Below are positions 1 to 11,479 of a stretch of DNA of 64,000 bases, piece by piece. A model generated the notes under the pieces. It worked only from the letters and a program-made list of their open reading frames with translations, had not been told where the DNA came from and did no database searches. Numbering within the stretch: position 1 is the first letter of the stretch; each line of letters begins with the position of its first letter. The position numbers and the translations under genes are program-made. The DNA comes from Cheiracanthium punctorium (taxonomy: Eukaryota; Arthropoda; Arachnida; Araneae; Cheiracanthiidae), in assembly GCA_038373885.1 (NCBI GenBank), contig JAWZYV010011608.1, positions 496,001 to 560,000 on the forward strand, given 5' to 3'.

Positions 1-571
1 AATCTCTGAACTACTGTAGTTATGTATTTTAATTCGAAATACGAACCTACGCAATGCGCTTTCTCAATTGCAGTCGTCATAGCTAACATGAATATTCCCG
101 CACCGTCAGAGCTGTTTGAAACTCACGAAAAATCCGTATTGGCTCACATTACTGAAAATTGGAGATGCAGCGCCATATATGAACACATTTTGGAAGTAAT
201 TGTTTTAAAACGGAAAAATAAATTCTTGTTTCTGTGAAGTATTATTGTGCGAACCGCATATTCATGCAACAATTTGTTGCTTTTCTGTGAATTTTTGTAA
301 TGTGTCAAGGACTTTTCGGACACTGAATTTTAAACGGTCTGAACTTTGTTCAAAACTGAGAACCGTTTTTGCGTTGGAAAGAGTAACATGTTTGAAGACA
401 GACTACGTGTAAACTCATTGCTTAAGAATCTGTTAAAACAATGCCAAAAAATGAGATAAAATTGTGAAAAGCAATGTGCTAAACTATTACTAAAAATGGA
501 CATAAACGAGACAATAACGATAGATTAAGTCTATGACAATTCATTATATCGATGGGAAATATATGCTGAAT
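1..571. other. AT-rich sequence, start of decayed satellite
   Basis: The first ~390 bases show no recognisable gene or repeat; a 71-codon open frame near the start has no recognisable domain and is not called. From about 390 the words AACAATG, GCTAAAAC and similar begin to recur, which is the left edge of the diffuse satellite described in the following blocks. Confidence 0.4.
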
Positions 572-1010
572 CATAGGCGCATCCACGGAGGGGGCTATGG
601 GGGCTCAAGCCACCCCCCTTCCCCTAATGGAGGAAAGTTAGAAGTGAAAAGCATTAAAAACTGAAAATTGTCACTAATGAATTACTTTAAAGACCGTTTT
701 TAAAAAGAAAAAAAAATATTTCTAAAGTACATTTTAAAAGTTCTTTAGAAATTTTAGTTTTAAAATAAATACTTAAAGTCAGAGTACGAAACGCAAAACT
801 CGGTTTTAACGATTACTGAAAAGATCAGATAATTATTTGACTATAACGAGTCCCATTGTTTGTGTGCATGTTGTTCTGTGGACAAGTCAAGAGGCACGGA
901 ATATTTTGACGTTATAAGAGAGTTAGAACTATAATAGAGGTCATTCTAACCGAGTTAAGCAGAATTTGTAGCCCAGCCCTCTGTAAACTAAAATCCTGGG
1001 TGCGCCACAG
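572..1010. mobile_element. hAT-type MITE, 439 bp
   Basis: Ends are CATAGGCGCATCCA on the left and, read inward from the right, CTGTGGCGCACCCA. A perfect 8-bp target duplication TGCTGAAT flanks it (564-571 and 1011-1018), the hallmark of hAT transposition. No reading frame of note lies inside, so it is non-autonomous. It is inserted in the decayed satellite: removing it joins satellite-like sequence on both sides. Its right end resembles the end of a decayed element near 60930-60962. Confidence 0.9.
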
Positions 1011-1018
1011 TGCTGAAT

Positions 1019-2360
1019 CAATATTTAATAATGGGCCAAAATGACGCAAAATATAACGGATAAAAGATTGCCAAACAATGTTCTGAAACAAAAGAAAAAA
1101 TATGCAGAATCAGTATCAAACAATATCCTTATACAATGGTAGCTATTGTGATAAAACAATATATTTAAGCAATACTTGACTATGGTTTACCAAAATATCA
1201 ATCAATGTGTTAAAATAATGTCCCGAAATGAGCTAAAACAATAAGCTAAAGCATTATGATTGACAATGGTTCGAGTGAAGTAGCAAAACTGTAATCGATA
1301 TCAAAAATAAAATAAAATAATGTGCTAAAACTTTCGTGTTAAAATAATATTCGACAATGGGTTGATAACAACTAAATCAAACAATCAGCTAAAAGAGTGC
1401 TAAATGCTGGGTGAAAACAATGTGCAACAATGTTGTAACACTGGCAGACTATGTTGCCAAAGAAAGAGGTTAACATTGACAAAATGTGTGGTAAAAAGTA
1501 CAGAACAATGTGTTAACTCAATTGAAAAAAATCATTGTCAACAATGTTCTAAAAAATAACCTATAATAGTGAAAACAAATTGTGCTAAATTAGGATTAAA
1601 CACTGTAACGAATAAGCTAAGCAACGTCCTTAAAGAATGCTAAACATTAGGCAAAAGAAATTTGTTAAAACGATCTTTACAATGAAAAACAATATCAAAC
1701 ATAGTCTGTTAAAACTAACAATACTTGACGATGTGTTGATAAAATGTTAAGTAAAGTTATAAAAGAATGTCACTGAATTCAATAAATAATAACATTGTGC
1801 GATAGCAATAGCAGTAATTTGGCAAAACATTGCCAAACAATATGCTTAAACAATGCCAAGAACTGAGTCATGTCAAAAAATGTGCTAAAAGGGTTCCAAA
1901 CCATGTGGTAAAATAATCAGCAATGTACTAAACCAATGCAAAACGATGTGTTAAAACAACGGGGTGAAAAATTGCCAAACAATATTTTAAAACAATGCTT
2001 AACAGTGGGGAAAATAATGAGCTATATAAATATTAAATAATGTGACACAACAACATTAAACAACATCCTTATGCAATTCTAAATACTGTTCTGAAACAAT
2101 ATGTTAAAACAATAAATTAAATGTTATAGAACAATGTTAAACTATGTTGAGTGTTATGCAGTGTATTAAAACAGTATTTAAAAAAATGCTGTTCAATGGT
2201 TTAATAAAATATCACACAATGGGTTAAAATAATGTTATGAAGCAATGTCAAGCAAATGGATAAAGCATTGTGCTGAAACATTATGCAAAATAATACTCGA
2301 CAATGGATTGATGAAATACTAAACAATGTGATAAAACAATGTCAAGCAATCGACTATGGC
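1019..2360. repeat. Diffuse satellite, block 1
   Basis: Short words such as AACAATGTGCTAAAACAATG, CCAAACAATG, GTTAAAATAATG and GCAAAACAATG recur every 10-25 bases over the whole stretch. The period is irregular and copies are heavily mutated, so this looks like an old satellite or minisatellite array rather than a young one. The same words return at 3390-4990, 13836-13890 and 14520-15200. No coding potential. Confidence 0.75.
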
Positions 2361-2772
2361 GGTTCCTAACCTAGGGTAAGTGGAGGACATCTTGAGGGTA
2401 GACGAAAATCCCAAAAGTGGATTAACTGAAAATAAATAACGTTGTATAATTTGAGATTTAAAAAATAATCTCAAGTGTAATTCATTTAAATTGAGGTAAA
2501 TGGCCTACTAAGCAAAATTCTTCCCTGTTAATTCAACATCGCTAGTGCCCATTCCTATGCGTTTCCTTTTATGTTCTTCCGTCCGCCCTCGTTTTCCCGA
2601 AAACCAACTGTTTATTCTAAAAATATCTTTTTAAAGAAATATTTTAGAACAACTCAACGATCTCTAACGTCACGTTCTAAAGTTTCTAATCGAGGTGTTT
2701 GCAGTACGTTCATTGTACGTACGTAATATTATCACAGTACGTTCATTGTAGAAATACGAATATTGTCTGTAT
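2361..2772. other. Non-satellite AT-rich gap
   Basis: The satellite words stop here. The start of this stretch (CTAACCTAGGGTAAGTGGAG near 2369) resembles the end of a DNA transposon, but I could not find its partner end. A short duplicated phrase, CAGTACGTTCATTGTA, occurs twice (about 2702 and 2736). No gene is seen. Confidence 0.4.
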
Positions 2773-3292
2773 TGTTACGAAAATCGCCAAGTGGGTGTAT
2801 TTTAAAGCAGTATAATGAGCACAGTAAACAAAAATAATACTTTATTCCACGGCTCGCAGCTTAATAGCTAATAGCTCAAAATAATACAAGAAACATTAAC
2901 ATGCACTAACTAAACTCATAAATAACCACAACAATAACGCTATTCATATCACAGAATCAACCGTGCGCTTCAAAGTCTTATCACTCAACTGAACTCCGCG
3001 GAGAGAAATCCTAGCGCTTTTATAGAGATAGTGACGTCACCAGAATTGCCGGGAAATTTCTGGAACAATCTTCAAATTGAAATACGGTCTCGAGACATAA
3101 ATTTTTTAGAAGCCGCCAAGGTCGCTAAATCCGTCGCCAAGTCGCCAAGACGATCGCCAAGTTTGTCGCCAAGACTACAGGGTTACTTCCACAGATTTAC
3201 CATTATCGGAGGACTCCGCTATTCTGCCTGTAAAACTAGTTTCACGGCGGTGCATGCAATACGGGAGCAAATTAAGTTTTTATTTCGCAACA
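2773..3292 (-). mobile_element. Solo LTR, Ty3/gypsy-like
   Basis: The element is bounded by TGTTACG at the left and CGCAACA at the right, an LTR-type TG...CA inverted end, with a 4-bp duplication GTAT on both sides (2769-2772, 3293-3296). Read on the minus strand it has a promoter: TATAAAAG at about 3018-3025, followed some 32 bases later by a TCAGTT initiator, and then an AATAAA poly(A) signal near 2840. U3 (around 3113-3175) holds five CGCCAAG words and related copies. No internal retroelement sequence is attached, so it is a solo LTR left by recombination. Ty3/gypsy is inferred from the end motif and the short duplication. Confidence 0.8.
3010..3026 (-). promoter_or_regulatory. LTR TATA box and transcription start zone
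   Basis: On the minus strand the sequence reads CTATAAAAGCGC, with TCAGTT about 32 bases downstream. Both spacing and sequence fit an RNA polymerase II core promoter inside the solo LTR. Confidence 0.6.
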
Positions 3293-3389
3293 GTATTTTA
3301 AAGAAATAATACAACGTGTAAATTGCAGTGAATACGTCCGTAGACTAAATCACGTTTCCAGATGAAGCGAATTCAAATCAGCAGTCACG

Positions 3390-4990
3390 CTGTCACAAAA
3401 AATTGCCAAACAATATTCTAAAACAATGCCCAACAATGGGAAGAAACAAGAGCATGGGAAGAGCAAAATCGCGTGTACTAAAGTAATACAAACAGTGTCT
3501 AAACAGGACCTATTAACGAGTTGTGATAGTAATAATGCGCATAGTAACAATGTATCAAAGCTAAATGTACCAAATAATGGGATAAAGGATTGTCAAACGA
3601 TAAAAATGGGCTAAATATAAGTCTAGTTATTTGCTATGAAAATCTCAAACAATATGTTAAAATAATTACTTAACAATGTACTAAGACAATATAAAAGATT
3701 GGCAGGTGATATTCTAAAATAATAATGAATAATGTTTAAAACAATGCCGAAGAATATGCTAAACCTATACAAAACAATGTGCTCTAAAACTATGCCAAAC
3801 TATGTTACAAAGCATGGCCAAATAATGTTCTACATCAAGTGGTGTATGATGCATGATGCAAAAAAAACAAAAAAAAAAAAAAAAAAAACTAAATCAATAT
3901 CACATAATGCACTAAAAAAGTGCCAAATATTGTCCTGTCAAAAATACCAAATGCTGAGTTGAAACAATACCAGACATTGTGCTAAAACAATGGTATAAAA
4001 TGAACAAAAATAATGTCAAAGAATGTAACAATGTTCCAAACGATGAGTTAAAACAAAATCGTACATAATGTGCTGTAATAAAAAAGTTTGGAAAGTTATT
4101 ACTGTAAGGAACATGATTAATATTTCTTGAAAAGAAGCTTCCTTTATAAAACCGAATAGGAAATTTAATTTACATTCGAATATTCTTTGAGAGGCTGTAA
4201 CTAAATGAAGAGTAAATAATAGGTAAATAGTAAACAACGAGTAAAACAGTGCAAAAAAAGAACAATGCGCCAAACTATTTCCTAACAATGAAACAAAATT
4301 ACAATAAAACATCATTAAAAACAATGGAACATCAGATTATGTGTTTTAAAAGTGTGTATTATGCTCTAAAACAATATGATGAATTTGCTAAAATAATGCT
4401 AACAGTGAGGTAAAACAGGGCTAAAGTATTGCATAACAATGTGCTAAAACAAAGCTAATTTGTAGAATAAAATTAAGGGAAACACTTATTTACAATTGAC
4501 TGAAACAAAATGAAAAAAAAAATGTGAAATAACAATTATAATGATGGGAAAGAATGTGCTAAAGCAACATCAAACAATGTTCCAAAATAACGCCAAACAT
4601 TGTGGTAAAACAATTTATAAAAATATTACTCGATATAGATACAGATTGATAAAGTAACAAACACAACGTGTTGTTAATGATGCTATAAAAATATGTGGGG
4701 AGTAATCGGCTAGTGGCTAGATAATTCGCGAATAAAATATCAATTGCATGCGAAATAATGTCAGATCATGAGTTAAAACAAAATCAAGTAATGTGTGCAA
4801 GGTCAATAGTTTAAAATAGAGCTAGACATGATAACAAATCAATTTAACATGCACAGTAAAATGTCATCATGTTAAAATAGAGACATGCTCCAAATCAAAC
4901 TAGAAAAACAGCCCCAAATACTATGCAAAACAATGAGCAACAATGGGCTGAAACAGGACTAATAAATGCATTATAACATTGGAAAGTAAT
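3390..4990. repeat. Diffuse satellite, block 2
   Basis: The AACAATG / GCTAAAACAATG / CCAAACAATG words seen in block 1 continue here, equally degenerate, with a poly(A) run at about 3870-3888. Short open frames inside are chance products of the repeat. Confidence 0.75.
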
Positions 4991-5552
4991 TCAATAATCA
5001 TATATTGTTGCAGATTTTAATATTTTACCGATTAGGGTACATTTGGGTAGTTATGACCAACGGAATTTCAAAAAAATCTATAAAGTTTCGACAAACCATT
5101 AGGCGTAAAGCGTATGTATTTTGCATGGTAGGTATCTTTCATCATTAATTTAAAGAATATTTTTAAGGCAGTAACGATTGTAAAACTATCAGCATATCAA
5201 AATTTTCAAAAAACGGATTTGACTGTGTTTAAAATTATTTGACGCAAGATGAAAAAATTTTCAGGCAAGCAAATTCATGTTAAAGAATATGTTTGCAGTG
5301 TATTTACGAGTTTCTGACATGTTTTTTGCTTTTCTTAATATAGTAAAGTATTTTTAAATTAATGGTTGTAATTACCCCGACTATTTTTTAAAAAAAGTGA
5401 TGGTAATTATGACCATGTAGAAACATAGAAAAAGTAATTCTGACCAGAAAAGCACATATCTGTTTTATATCATTTTAAAAATACAAAGGAGCCTCCCTCG
5501 AGCTCACTCACGAAATCCACGAATTTAATTCAGTCAGAGATACACATTCTTA

Positions 5553-5685
5553 CGCCCATATTCACCGTTTACCTCGACCGCCCGCCGGTTTACAGCAAAC
5601 TCTCGGTTGAATACTCCAATGGTATACCATTTGAGCGTTCGACTGAGAGTTTACCGGCGGTCGAGGTACACGGTGAATATGGGCG
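5553..5685. mobile_element. Palindromic MITE, PIF/Harbinger-like
   Basis: This 133-bp element is almost entirely one inverted repeat: CGCCCATATTCACCG at the left pairs with CGGTGAATATGGGCG at the right, and the pairing continues through CCTCGACCGCC/GGCGGTCGAGG toward the GGTATACC centre. It is flanked by TTA on both sides (5550-5552, 5686-5688), the 3-bp duplication expected of PIF/Harbinger elements. It would fold into a long hairpin. Confidence 0.8.
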
Positions 5686-5943
5686 TTAAAGAAATCTAAT
5701 GTATGAAAATTAGGAGCTATCTCCCTACAGAAAGTGAGACATTAAATGTTAAAAAGTTAAAATCGCACCAATTGTAATCTTTTGGATAGTATTTGGCGAC
5801 AGAACTAGTCAGTCGAAAAAGTTAAAAAGCTCATGCGAACGTACTTGAATTATTTGTATACAGTGATATATATATTTACGTATTGGATTTTAAAGTAGCC
5901 GCTAAGTCCTTTATTTTTCTATTGCTTAAACTGAAGTTCTATT

Positions 5944-6230
5944 CAGTAATACCCCGAAATTACGCAATAGATCGACCGATCGATAACCGCGTAAGTTGGG
6001 GTATAATTTTGCGCATAGATATGCACATAAACGTTATTTTTAACTAAGGCCGGAAACTAAAACAATAATTTGGAAAAAAAAAGTTTAATAAAATCTTAGA
6101 CAATATATACGTATGGCAAACTACATCATTAAAATCGTAAACCAAAATGTATTTGTAAGTAAACAAAAGAAGAATCAACGAAATTTGAAAACCGCGTAAC
6201 TGCGAGTCCGCGTAAGTCTGGGTATTACTG
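5944..6230. mobile_element. pogo/Tigger-like MITE, 287 bp
   Basis: The left end CAGTAATACCCCGAAATTAC and the right end, read inward as CAGTAATACCCAGACTTAC, are close to the terminal repeats of pogo/Tigger elements. The flanks share TATT. No reading frame of note, so it is non-autonomous. The family assignment comes from the terminal sequence alone. Confidence 0.65.
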
Positions 6231-7427
6231 TATTCTTTTTATTTTATTTCTGAAAGTCACAGCAGAAAGCAATTTCCTTTCATTAGTATAATCACACTGC
6301 AAGCAGCAAATTCAGTTCAATAAGTGAGACATTTATTTTTATTTTGAAAATTATATTCTATTTATATCCACGTGAGGATACAATGGAGCAAACGATTACT
6401 ATATTTAAGGTTGTTTTTATGCTTTAAGAAATTTTCTTAGAAAACTATAACATTGTCTCCATAGACAGAAGAAGAAATGTTTCAAAAATCAAACTGAATC
6501 AAAGTTTTTTTTCAAAATTATGGGAAAGTAAATGCTACTGATTAGGCAGCAAATGCAGATAGTCTCTCTTCTGTCAATCCAAACTCATTTTTTATTAATT
6601 ATTTTTAGTGTTAATCTGAGGAGATAGAAGCTGCTAATTTTTACACATCACTTTCTTTTAGTGTGACTTATGACTGAATTAAATTCGTTACTTTTTGTGA
6701 GTTAGTTCCGAGGAGATTTCCTAGAGAAATTATAAAATAGAATTCTTGCTATTGATTATTTTCGTAAGTTTCAGATCCTTAAAACTTACTGTCATGACCT
6801 GTGAACACAGCCAGAAGTACGGACATTCTAAAAGCATGAAAAGTATACCAGATTAACATTTTTAATAAGAAAATAAATGAGGTATACAAGTAAAAGAAAA
6901 TTGGTTTAAACCATGTACCTTTCTTTAAGACAAAAAAATTACTTTCTCACAATTAAATAAAGGACAGTTTCACATTACTTTACAACCCATTCCTAGTGAA
7001 CAACCGTCTTATGAAAATATGGTTTCTGGTTTATTCATATTCTAGACAGGCTTATGTCATTCGGAAAATACTGGAGTATATCTGCAATCACGTAGTTTAA
7101 GCTGTTATCGGTGTCGTTTGGGAAAAAAAAAAAAAATTGTTAGAACAGTTGACATCCCATGAAAAGTTTCTGTTTTTAACCAACTTTTTGACTTCATTCT
7201 ACTTTCTATATTTTGACTTTTTCGTTCGTAAGGGGGTCAATATTACTTAAGACAATTTGTCTGAATTTTTTCAAGTTCTTGCAATTCAGTATTTTTCCCC
7301 TTTAATAAAAGAGTGATTTTCAACATATCTTGGCGCAAGAAGCTATTTTGATTTAATAAATGGAGCATATTAGTAGTCTCTATTGCCTCAACAGAAAAAG
7401 TAAGCGGAAAAATAGAGGGAAATCAAG

Positions 7428-7672
7428 TGTTTATAATTACTCCAATTTTTTGCAGTTTCGTGATTTTGTTGGTCTAATTATGATAACCCTCTTAAGTTTT
7501 AAGCAAATAAAACCAGGGAAACAAAAACATTAAAAGGTGTTCTTAAAAGTCAAAGGTTTTACTAATTAGTTTATTTTAACTTAAGAACTTTTAAAATTTA
7601 AGGATGTTATCATAATTAGACCAACAAAATTACGAAACTGCAAAAAAAGAGTAATTATAACCACTTGATTTC
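7428..7672. repeat. Long inverted repeat
   Basis: Arms of about 65 bases at 7428-7500 and 7605-7672 are near-perfect complements: the left arm holds TTGGTCTAATTATGATAACC and the right arm the complement GTTATCATAATTAGACCAAC. The spacer is about 105 bases and AT-rich. It lies just inside the right end of the 2.7-kb TIR element and may be part of that family or a separate foldback insertion. Confidence 0.7.
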
Positions 7673-7774
7673 ACAGTTTTTGTACAGTTACCCTATAATT
7701 AAAGGAATTAAACAATCTTGTTGATGAATGGTAAAATCTGCACAAAGTGGTTATAAATACCCCACCTAACCCTA

Positions 7775-8436
7775 AACCAAGTCGCCAAATTTAGAGACTT
7801 TAGTCGGCCAAATTTGAGGCTAAAGTTAAGAATGCAAAATTACATTACATTCAGCTTCATGATAACGCTATATTTTGCTAGATACCGCCAGTTCGTAATG
7901 TTACTTTTGCAAAATTTATCATCAATATCTCGTGGGCTAACTGATGATTTGCATACAGCAAAATTCAATTTTTGTCTATTTAAAACTGTTACTTTTAAAA
8001 AAATTACATGTGTTACAAGACTTTTGGACACTTTTTAAAACAAACCGATAGTTGTTACAAATTCGAAAAATGAATATTGCTTTTTTATAAACGATATTTA
8101 TAACTGTATATTATCAACAATAAACCTATATGTCTTATGAAACTTTCAGAAATAATTTTTAAGCACAAAAATTCTCATCAAAAATGCGTCAAACCCTCAT
8201 CCGCGAATGGAAATAGAAAATATCGTATGTTTAATTTCATAACTCTTATAGGTTGATCATTTGTAAACGCTCATAGTACAGGGGCTTATCCAGAGGCATT
8301 CTAAATTTTTTCAATTGTTTAGCGAGTCTTGACTCTTAAAAAAAATCAGTTTACAAGTTCTGTGATTTCATTAAAAATGGTCGTTGAACATGATTTTTAT
8401 ACCGAAATAAAGCTTAAGGAAGTCGATAATTCCACC
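7775..8436. other. AT-rich gap with possible LTR scrap
   Basis: The first 70 bases hold GTCGCCAAATTT and GGCCAAATTT words like those in the U3 of the LTRs elsewhere in the window, suggesting a small LTR fragment. The rest shows nothing recognisable; overlapping short open frames on both strands have no domain. Confidence 0.3.
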
Positions 8437-8586
8437 CAGTGGCTTCGCCAGAAATTTATCATGGGGGGGGGGGGTTACGACTACTGCAACTCACATATAT
8501 GTATACGTGTGTGTGATAAAGGAGTGAAGAATATACATTTTGTATGGCAAAATATTGCTCATGGGGGGGGGGGGAAGGGTTGGGAC
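8437..8586. mobile_element. Left part of a split hAT MITE
   Basis: This is the first 150 bases of the window's commonest MITE (ends CAGTGGCGTAGCC / GGCTACGCCACTG). The missing end is found at 13777-13804. Outer flanks carry the 8-bp duplication ATTCCACC (8429-8436) and ATTCCACT (13805-13812). A 5.2-kb element inserted inside it later. G-runs are 12 long here. Confidence 0.88.
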
Positions 8587-9634
8587 CAGTGATGTGGGGT
8601 GGGTAAATACCCACTGGGTAGGTAAATATTTTTGGGGTATTTACCCAAGGCCTGGGTAAATACCCAAAAACTGGGTATTTTCAACTTAGAATGGAATAAC
8701 TGTTCTTAACAACATTTATGATTAATACCAATTAGATTTCTATTATTGTTCCTTTTTTTTAATATAAAGTTTTTAATTTTAATTTGACTTCATTATGAGT
8801 ATTTTGTAGTGTTTTTTATTAGTATTATTATTATTAAGCGTTTGATTATTTGGCATAAACTACTTCATCAGTCATACCGCATTTTTTCACTAAATTTAAT
8901 AATGAAGGATGTTTTATGGTAGCCCTTAAATTGTTTTGTGCAAGTGACAGCTTTGGAATATTTTTAATGTGTTACATTGATTAATATACCTCATAGCTTA
9001 TTTTAAGTTTACTATTAAATCCCAGAGCTTATTTTATGTTTATTATTTTTTAAACTGTGATAGTTTATTATAGTTTGTTATTGAAGGGGAGAGGGGATTA
9101 TATGCATCTTATGATTGATTTAATGATCATTAAAATAAAAATTACATGCAAATAGTTACAAAACTAGTAGTTATAAGTAATAGGTTTAAAAACATATTTT
9201 TACGGTAAATTTAAACTTTTATGAATATTTCAGATTGATGAACAAAATATTTCTATTAAAAAAATCATTAATACAAATTTTTTTATAATAAAATTTCCGT
9301 TTAACTAATTTTTCAGAATTACAAATTTGATTTTCGGTCTCCTGAGATTCAGATTCGTAATTCAGATTTTACTGTCAGTATATATTTAGTATAGTTGAAT
9401 TTCTCTCCTTTTTTTTCAAGTTGTCAAATACATTGTTCCTTGTTATTATTCCTATTTACAATTTTATTCCAACAGTTATATTTATAGGCTATATTTAATC
9501 AAGTATTTTATTGAACATGCATCATATAGCTTCTTTCCATAATATGTTTTTTGAAGTTTTATGAACTTAAAAAGTTGTAAAGGGTTCCTAAGTTTCTCGT
9601 TTTTCTTTTTCTTTTATTAAAGATACTGTCTGTT

Positions 9635-10429
9635 ATGCATGAGTATTATATAAAACGTAATGATTACTCTATCTCTATAGGAAATAATTATGATCTACGC
9701 AATACAATATGTACTATTAGTAATATTACCTCTTTATATACCTATGATTTTAAAGATCTATTCAACAATATTCCTCTTGACGACCTTTACAATGTAATTA
9801 ATGAATTATTTGAAACTTGTGTTAACAATATTCAGCTCCCTTCCCATGTTGATGTAACATATTTCAGTTGTCTATCTAAATTTATTATCTATAATAATTT
9901 TATTCTACATAACAATAAAATATATCTACAAAATCATGGTATACCACAAGGTGGTTCAGCATCTAGCTACCTTGCAGATCTTTACTTATATTACTATGAA
10001 AAAGAATATACTAATACACACATCATTCTTAAACGATATATAGATGATATCTTACTTGTAAACACTACTAATAATAACATTATCTTCCCCATAAAATATC
10101 CATCTGCTCTGGAATTAATTAAAAATGATATGCTTAACAATTCTGTTAGTTTTCTAGATCTAAGTATCTCCATCACTCCTAGAAATAGCCTTAGTTTCAA
10201 TATATATGATAAGCGTAAAGATTTTAGCTTTAAAGTAAATAGCTTTACTCATTTTTCCTCCTGCTTACATAAATCTGTATTTCGCAATATCATCTATAAT
10301 CACTGCTGTAGAATCAAGTTTCTATGTTCTGATGATTTCAAAGTCTCCAATTTTAAATCTCTATTTCTGTTAGCTAGACAATACAACTATCCCACTAAGT
10401 TCCTAAAATCCATTATATACAAATCTTGA
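9635..10429 (+). CDS. Reverse transcriptase, 5' truncated
   Basis: The 264-residue frame contains the palm of a reverse transcriptase: motif A around residues 35-47 (YDFKDLFNNIP, with the first catalytic Asp), motif B at 100-115 (HGIPQGGSASSYLAD), motif C at 134-139 (RYIDDI, catalytic Asp pair, codons at 10043-10048), motif D at 171-178 (VSFLDLS) and motif E from 189 (IYDKRKDF). The two catalytic aspartates and the Gly of motif B are intact. The set resembles a group of metazoan RTs with a GIPMG...LADLFLYSYE motif B and a YDKRDDF motif E, which I recall as Penelope-like or close to them; the placement is from memory. The N-terminal fingers are missing, so the Met at 9635 is probably not the true start, and no endonuclease domain (GIY-YIG or other) is seen downstream. 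Codons are very AT-rich, and Asn is common. It lies inside the hAT-like element. A poly(A) tract begins 110 bases after the stop. Confidence 0.8.
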   Translation: MHEYYIKRNDYSISIGNNYDLRNTICTISNITSLYTYDFKDLFNNIPLDDLYNVINELFETCVNNIQLPSHVDVTYFSCLSKFIIYNNFILHNNKIYLQNHGIPQGGSASSYLADLYLYYYEKEYTNTHIILKRYIDDILLVNTTNNNIIFPIKYPSALELIKNDMLNNSVSFLDLSISITPRNSLSFNIYDKRKDFSFKVNSFTHFSSCLHKSVFRNIIYNHCCRIKFLCSDDFKVSNFKSLFLLARQYNYPTKFLKSIIYKS

Positions 10430-10533
10430 AAATGATGTGTCTAATGTCCTTGTTAATTTACTGGAGGTTGGGTGGGGTTTTGGTTTTAAGGTTGTAATTG
10501 GATGGTTGGGTTGGGCGGAGGAAGTTTTTCTCT

Positions 10534-10539
<6 letters not shown>

Positions 10540-10584
<45 letters not shown>

Positions 10585-10590
10585 AAAAAA
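10540..10590 (+). repeat. Poly(A) tract after the RT frame
   Basis: There are 32 A, one G and 18 A, starting 110 bases after the RT stop codon and preceded by TTATATTAAA. It looks like a retained poly(A) tail of a reverse-transcribed copy, though A-runs are common in this window. Confidence 0.6.
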
Positions 10591-11245
10591 GTAATATGTT
10601 TAAAAACAATTTGGATGTGTTTATGCATGCATATATATATCTGGAGGAATTAAAAAAAAAAATAAAAAAAAAACCGGGGTTCCTATATTGTGATTATTCT
10701 GTTCTAAACATTATTTTTTTCTTATTTACTAGATTAATCTTCTGTCATACAATAACTTATTATACATACTTAGTCAATAATAATAATCATTATATTTTTT
10801 AAACAATATGTTATATTTAATTTTGCTATAATATTTATTTTATTCAATCTTTTAAATTTATTATTATTCAATATATATTTATTATATTAATATACCTGGA
10901 TATTCTTAAAATTTAATAATATTACCTATTAGTATCTGGCAACTCCTAAACTTTCTTCTTTCCACTTTTACACATTTATTTAGTGGCAACACCATTTTTC
11001 ACTTTTTACAATTCTTAGCATTGGCAACACATATCAACTGTTCAAAATAAATTTCCATGTGCTCAAGGTATGGTATGTAAAATTATCTTTCTAATTTTTG
11101 TTATCTTTTTGATTTCTTCTTTTTTTATATAGTAGGGTAGGGCCCAGATGTGTGGAGTTAATATCTCTTCTGATATGCCACACAACCGAAACCCTACTAT
11201 TTGGTTTACTGTAAATTATAATCCACTGTTTGTGGTCCCTGAAGA

Positions 11246-11300
11246 TGGTGACAGTGGTTATAGTTTCCGTTCCATTATACTAACACAATAATTCTTGCAC
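11246..11300 (+). other. Possible 3' end motif of a retroelement
   Basis: CCTGAAGATGGTGACAGTGG at about 11249 resembles the CTGAAGATGG...-type phrase I associate with the 3' ends of several retroelements. It lies 820 bases after the RT stop and could mark the true end of the RT-bearing element. This is a weak resemblance from memory. Confidence 0.25.
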
Positions 11301-11401
11301 TTTATTTGGTTTCAAAATCTGGTTTCTAATTCTTGATAATAGCTGTTACTTTTATGCGAGATATGTCTTATTTGTAGTATGTTTTGTGTTTTACTTGTTA
11401 G

Positions 11402-11403
<2 letters not shown>

Positions 11404-11436
<33 letters not shown>

Positions 11437-11437
11437 C

Positions 11438-11475
<38 letters not shown>
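11404..11475. repeat. (TA)n(TG)n microsatellite
   Basis: A run of TA of about 28 bases passes directly into TG repeats of about 43 bases with one GCGCG interruption. It lies in the middle of the hAT-like element. Confidence 0.95.

Positions 11476-11479
<4 letters not shown>

Larger units (their letters stand above)
5033..7774. mobile_element. 2.7-kb TIR element, transposase not found
   Basis: The left end TAGGGTACATTTGGGTAGTT and the right end, read inward as TAGGGTTAGGTGGGGTATTT, form imperfect terminal inverted repeats of about 28 bases that continue into ATNACCA on both sides. Phrases such as GGTAATTATGACCA recur inside the left portion. No long reading frame is present. A Harbinger-type MITE (5553-5685) and a pogo/Tigger-like MITE (5944-6230) are nested within it, and a long inverted repeat lies near the right end. 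Flanking duplications are unclear, so the superfamily is open. Confidence 0.55.

Noticed and set aside
22..237. 71-codon open frame at the window start
   Set aside because: No recognisable domain and no supporting splice or promoter context; such lengths are expected by chance.
390..4990. Tandem short genes or regulatory arrays in the AACAATG region
   Set aside because: Stops in all frames and irregular spacing fit a decayed satellite.
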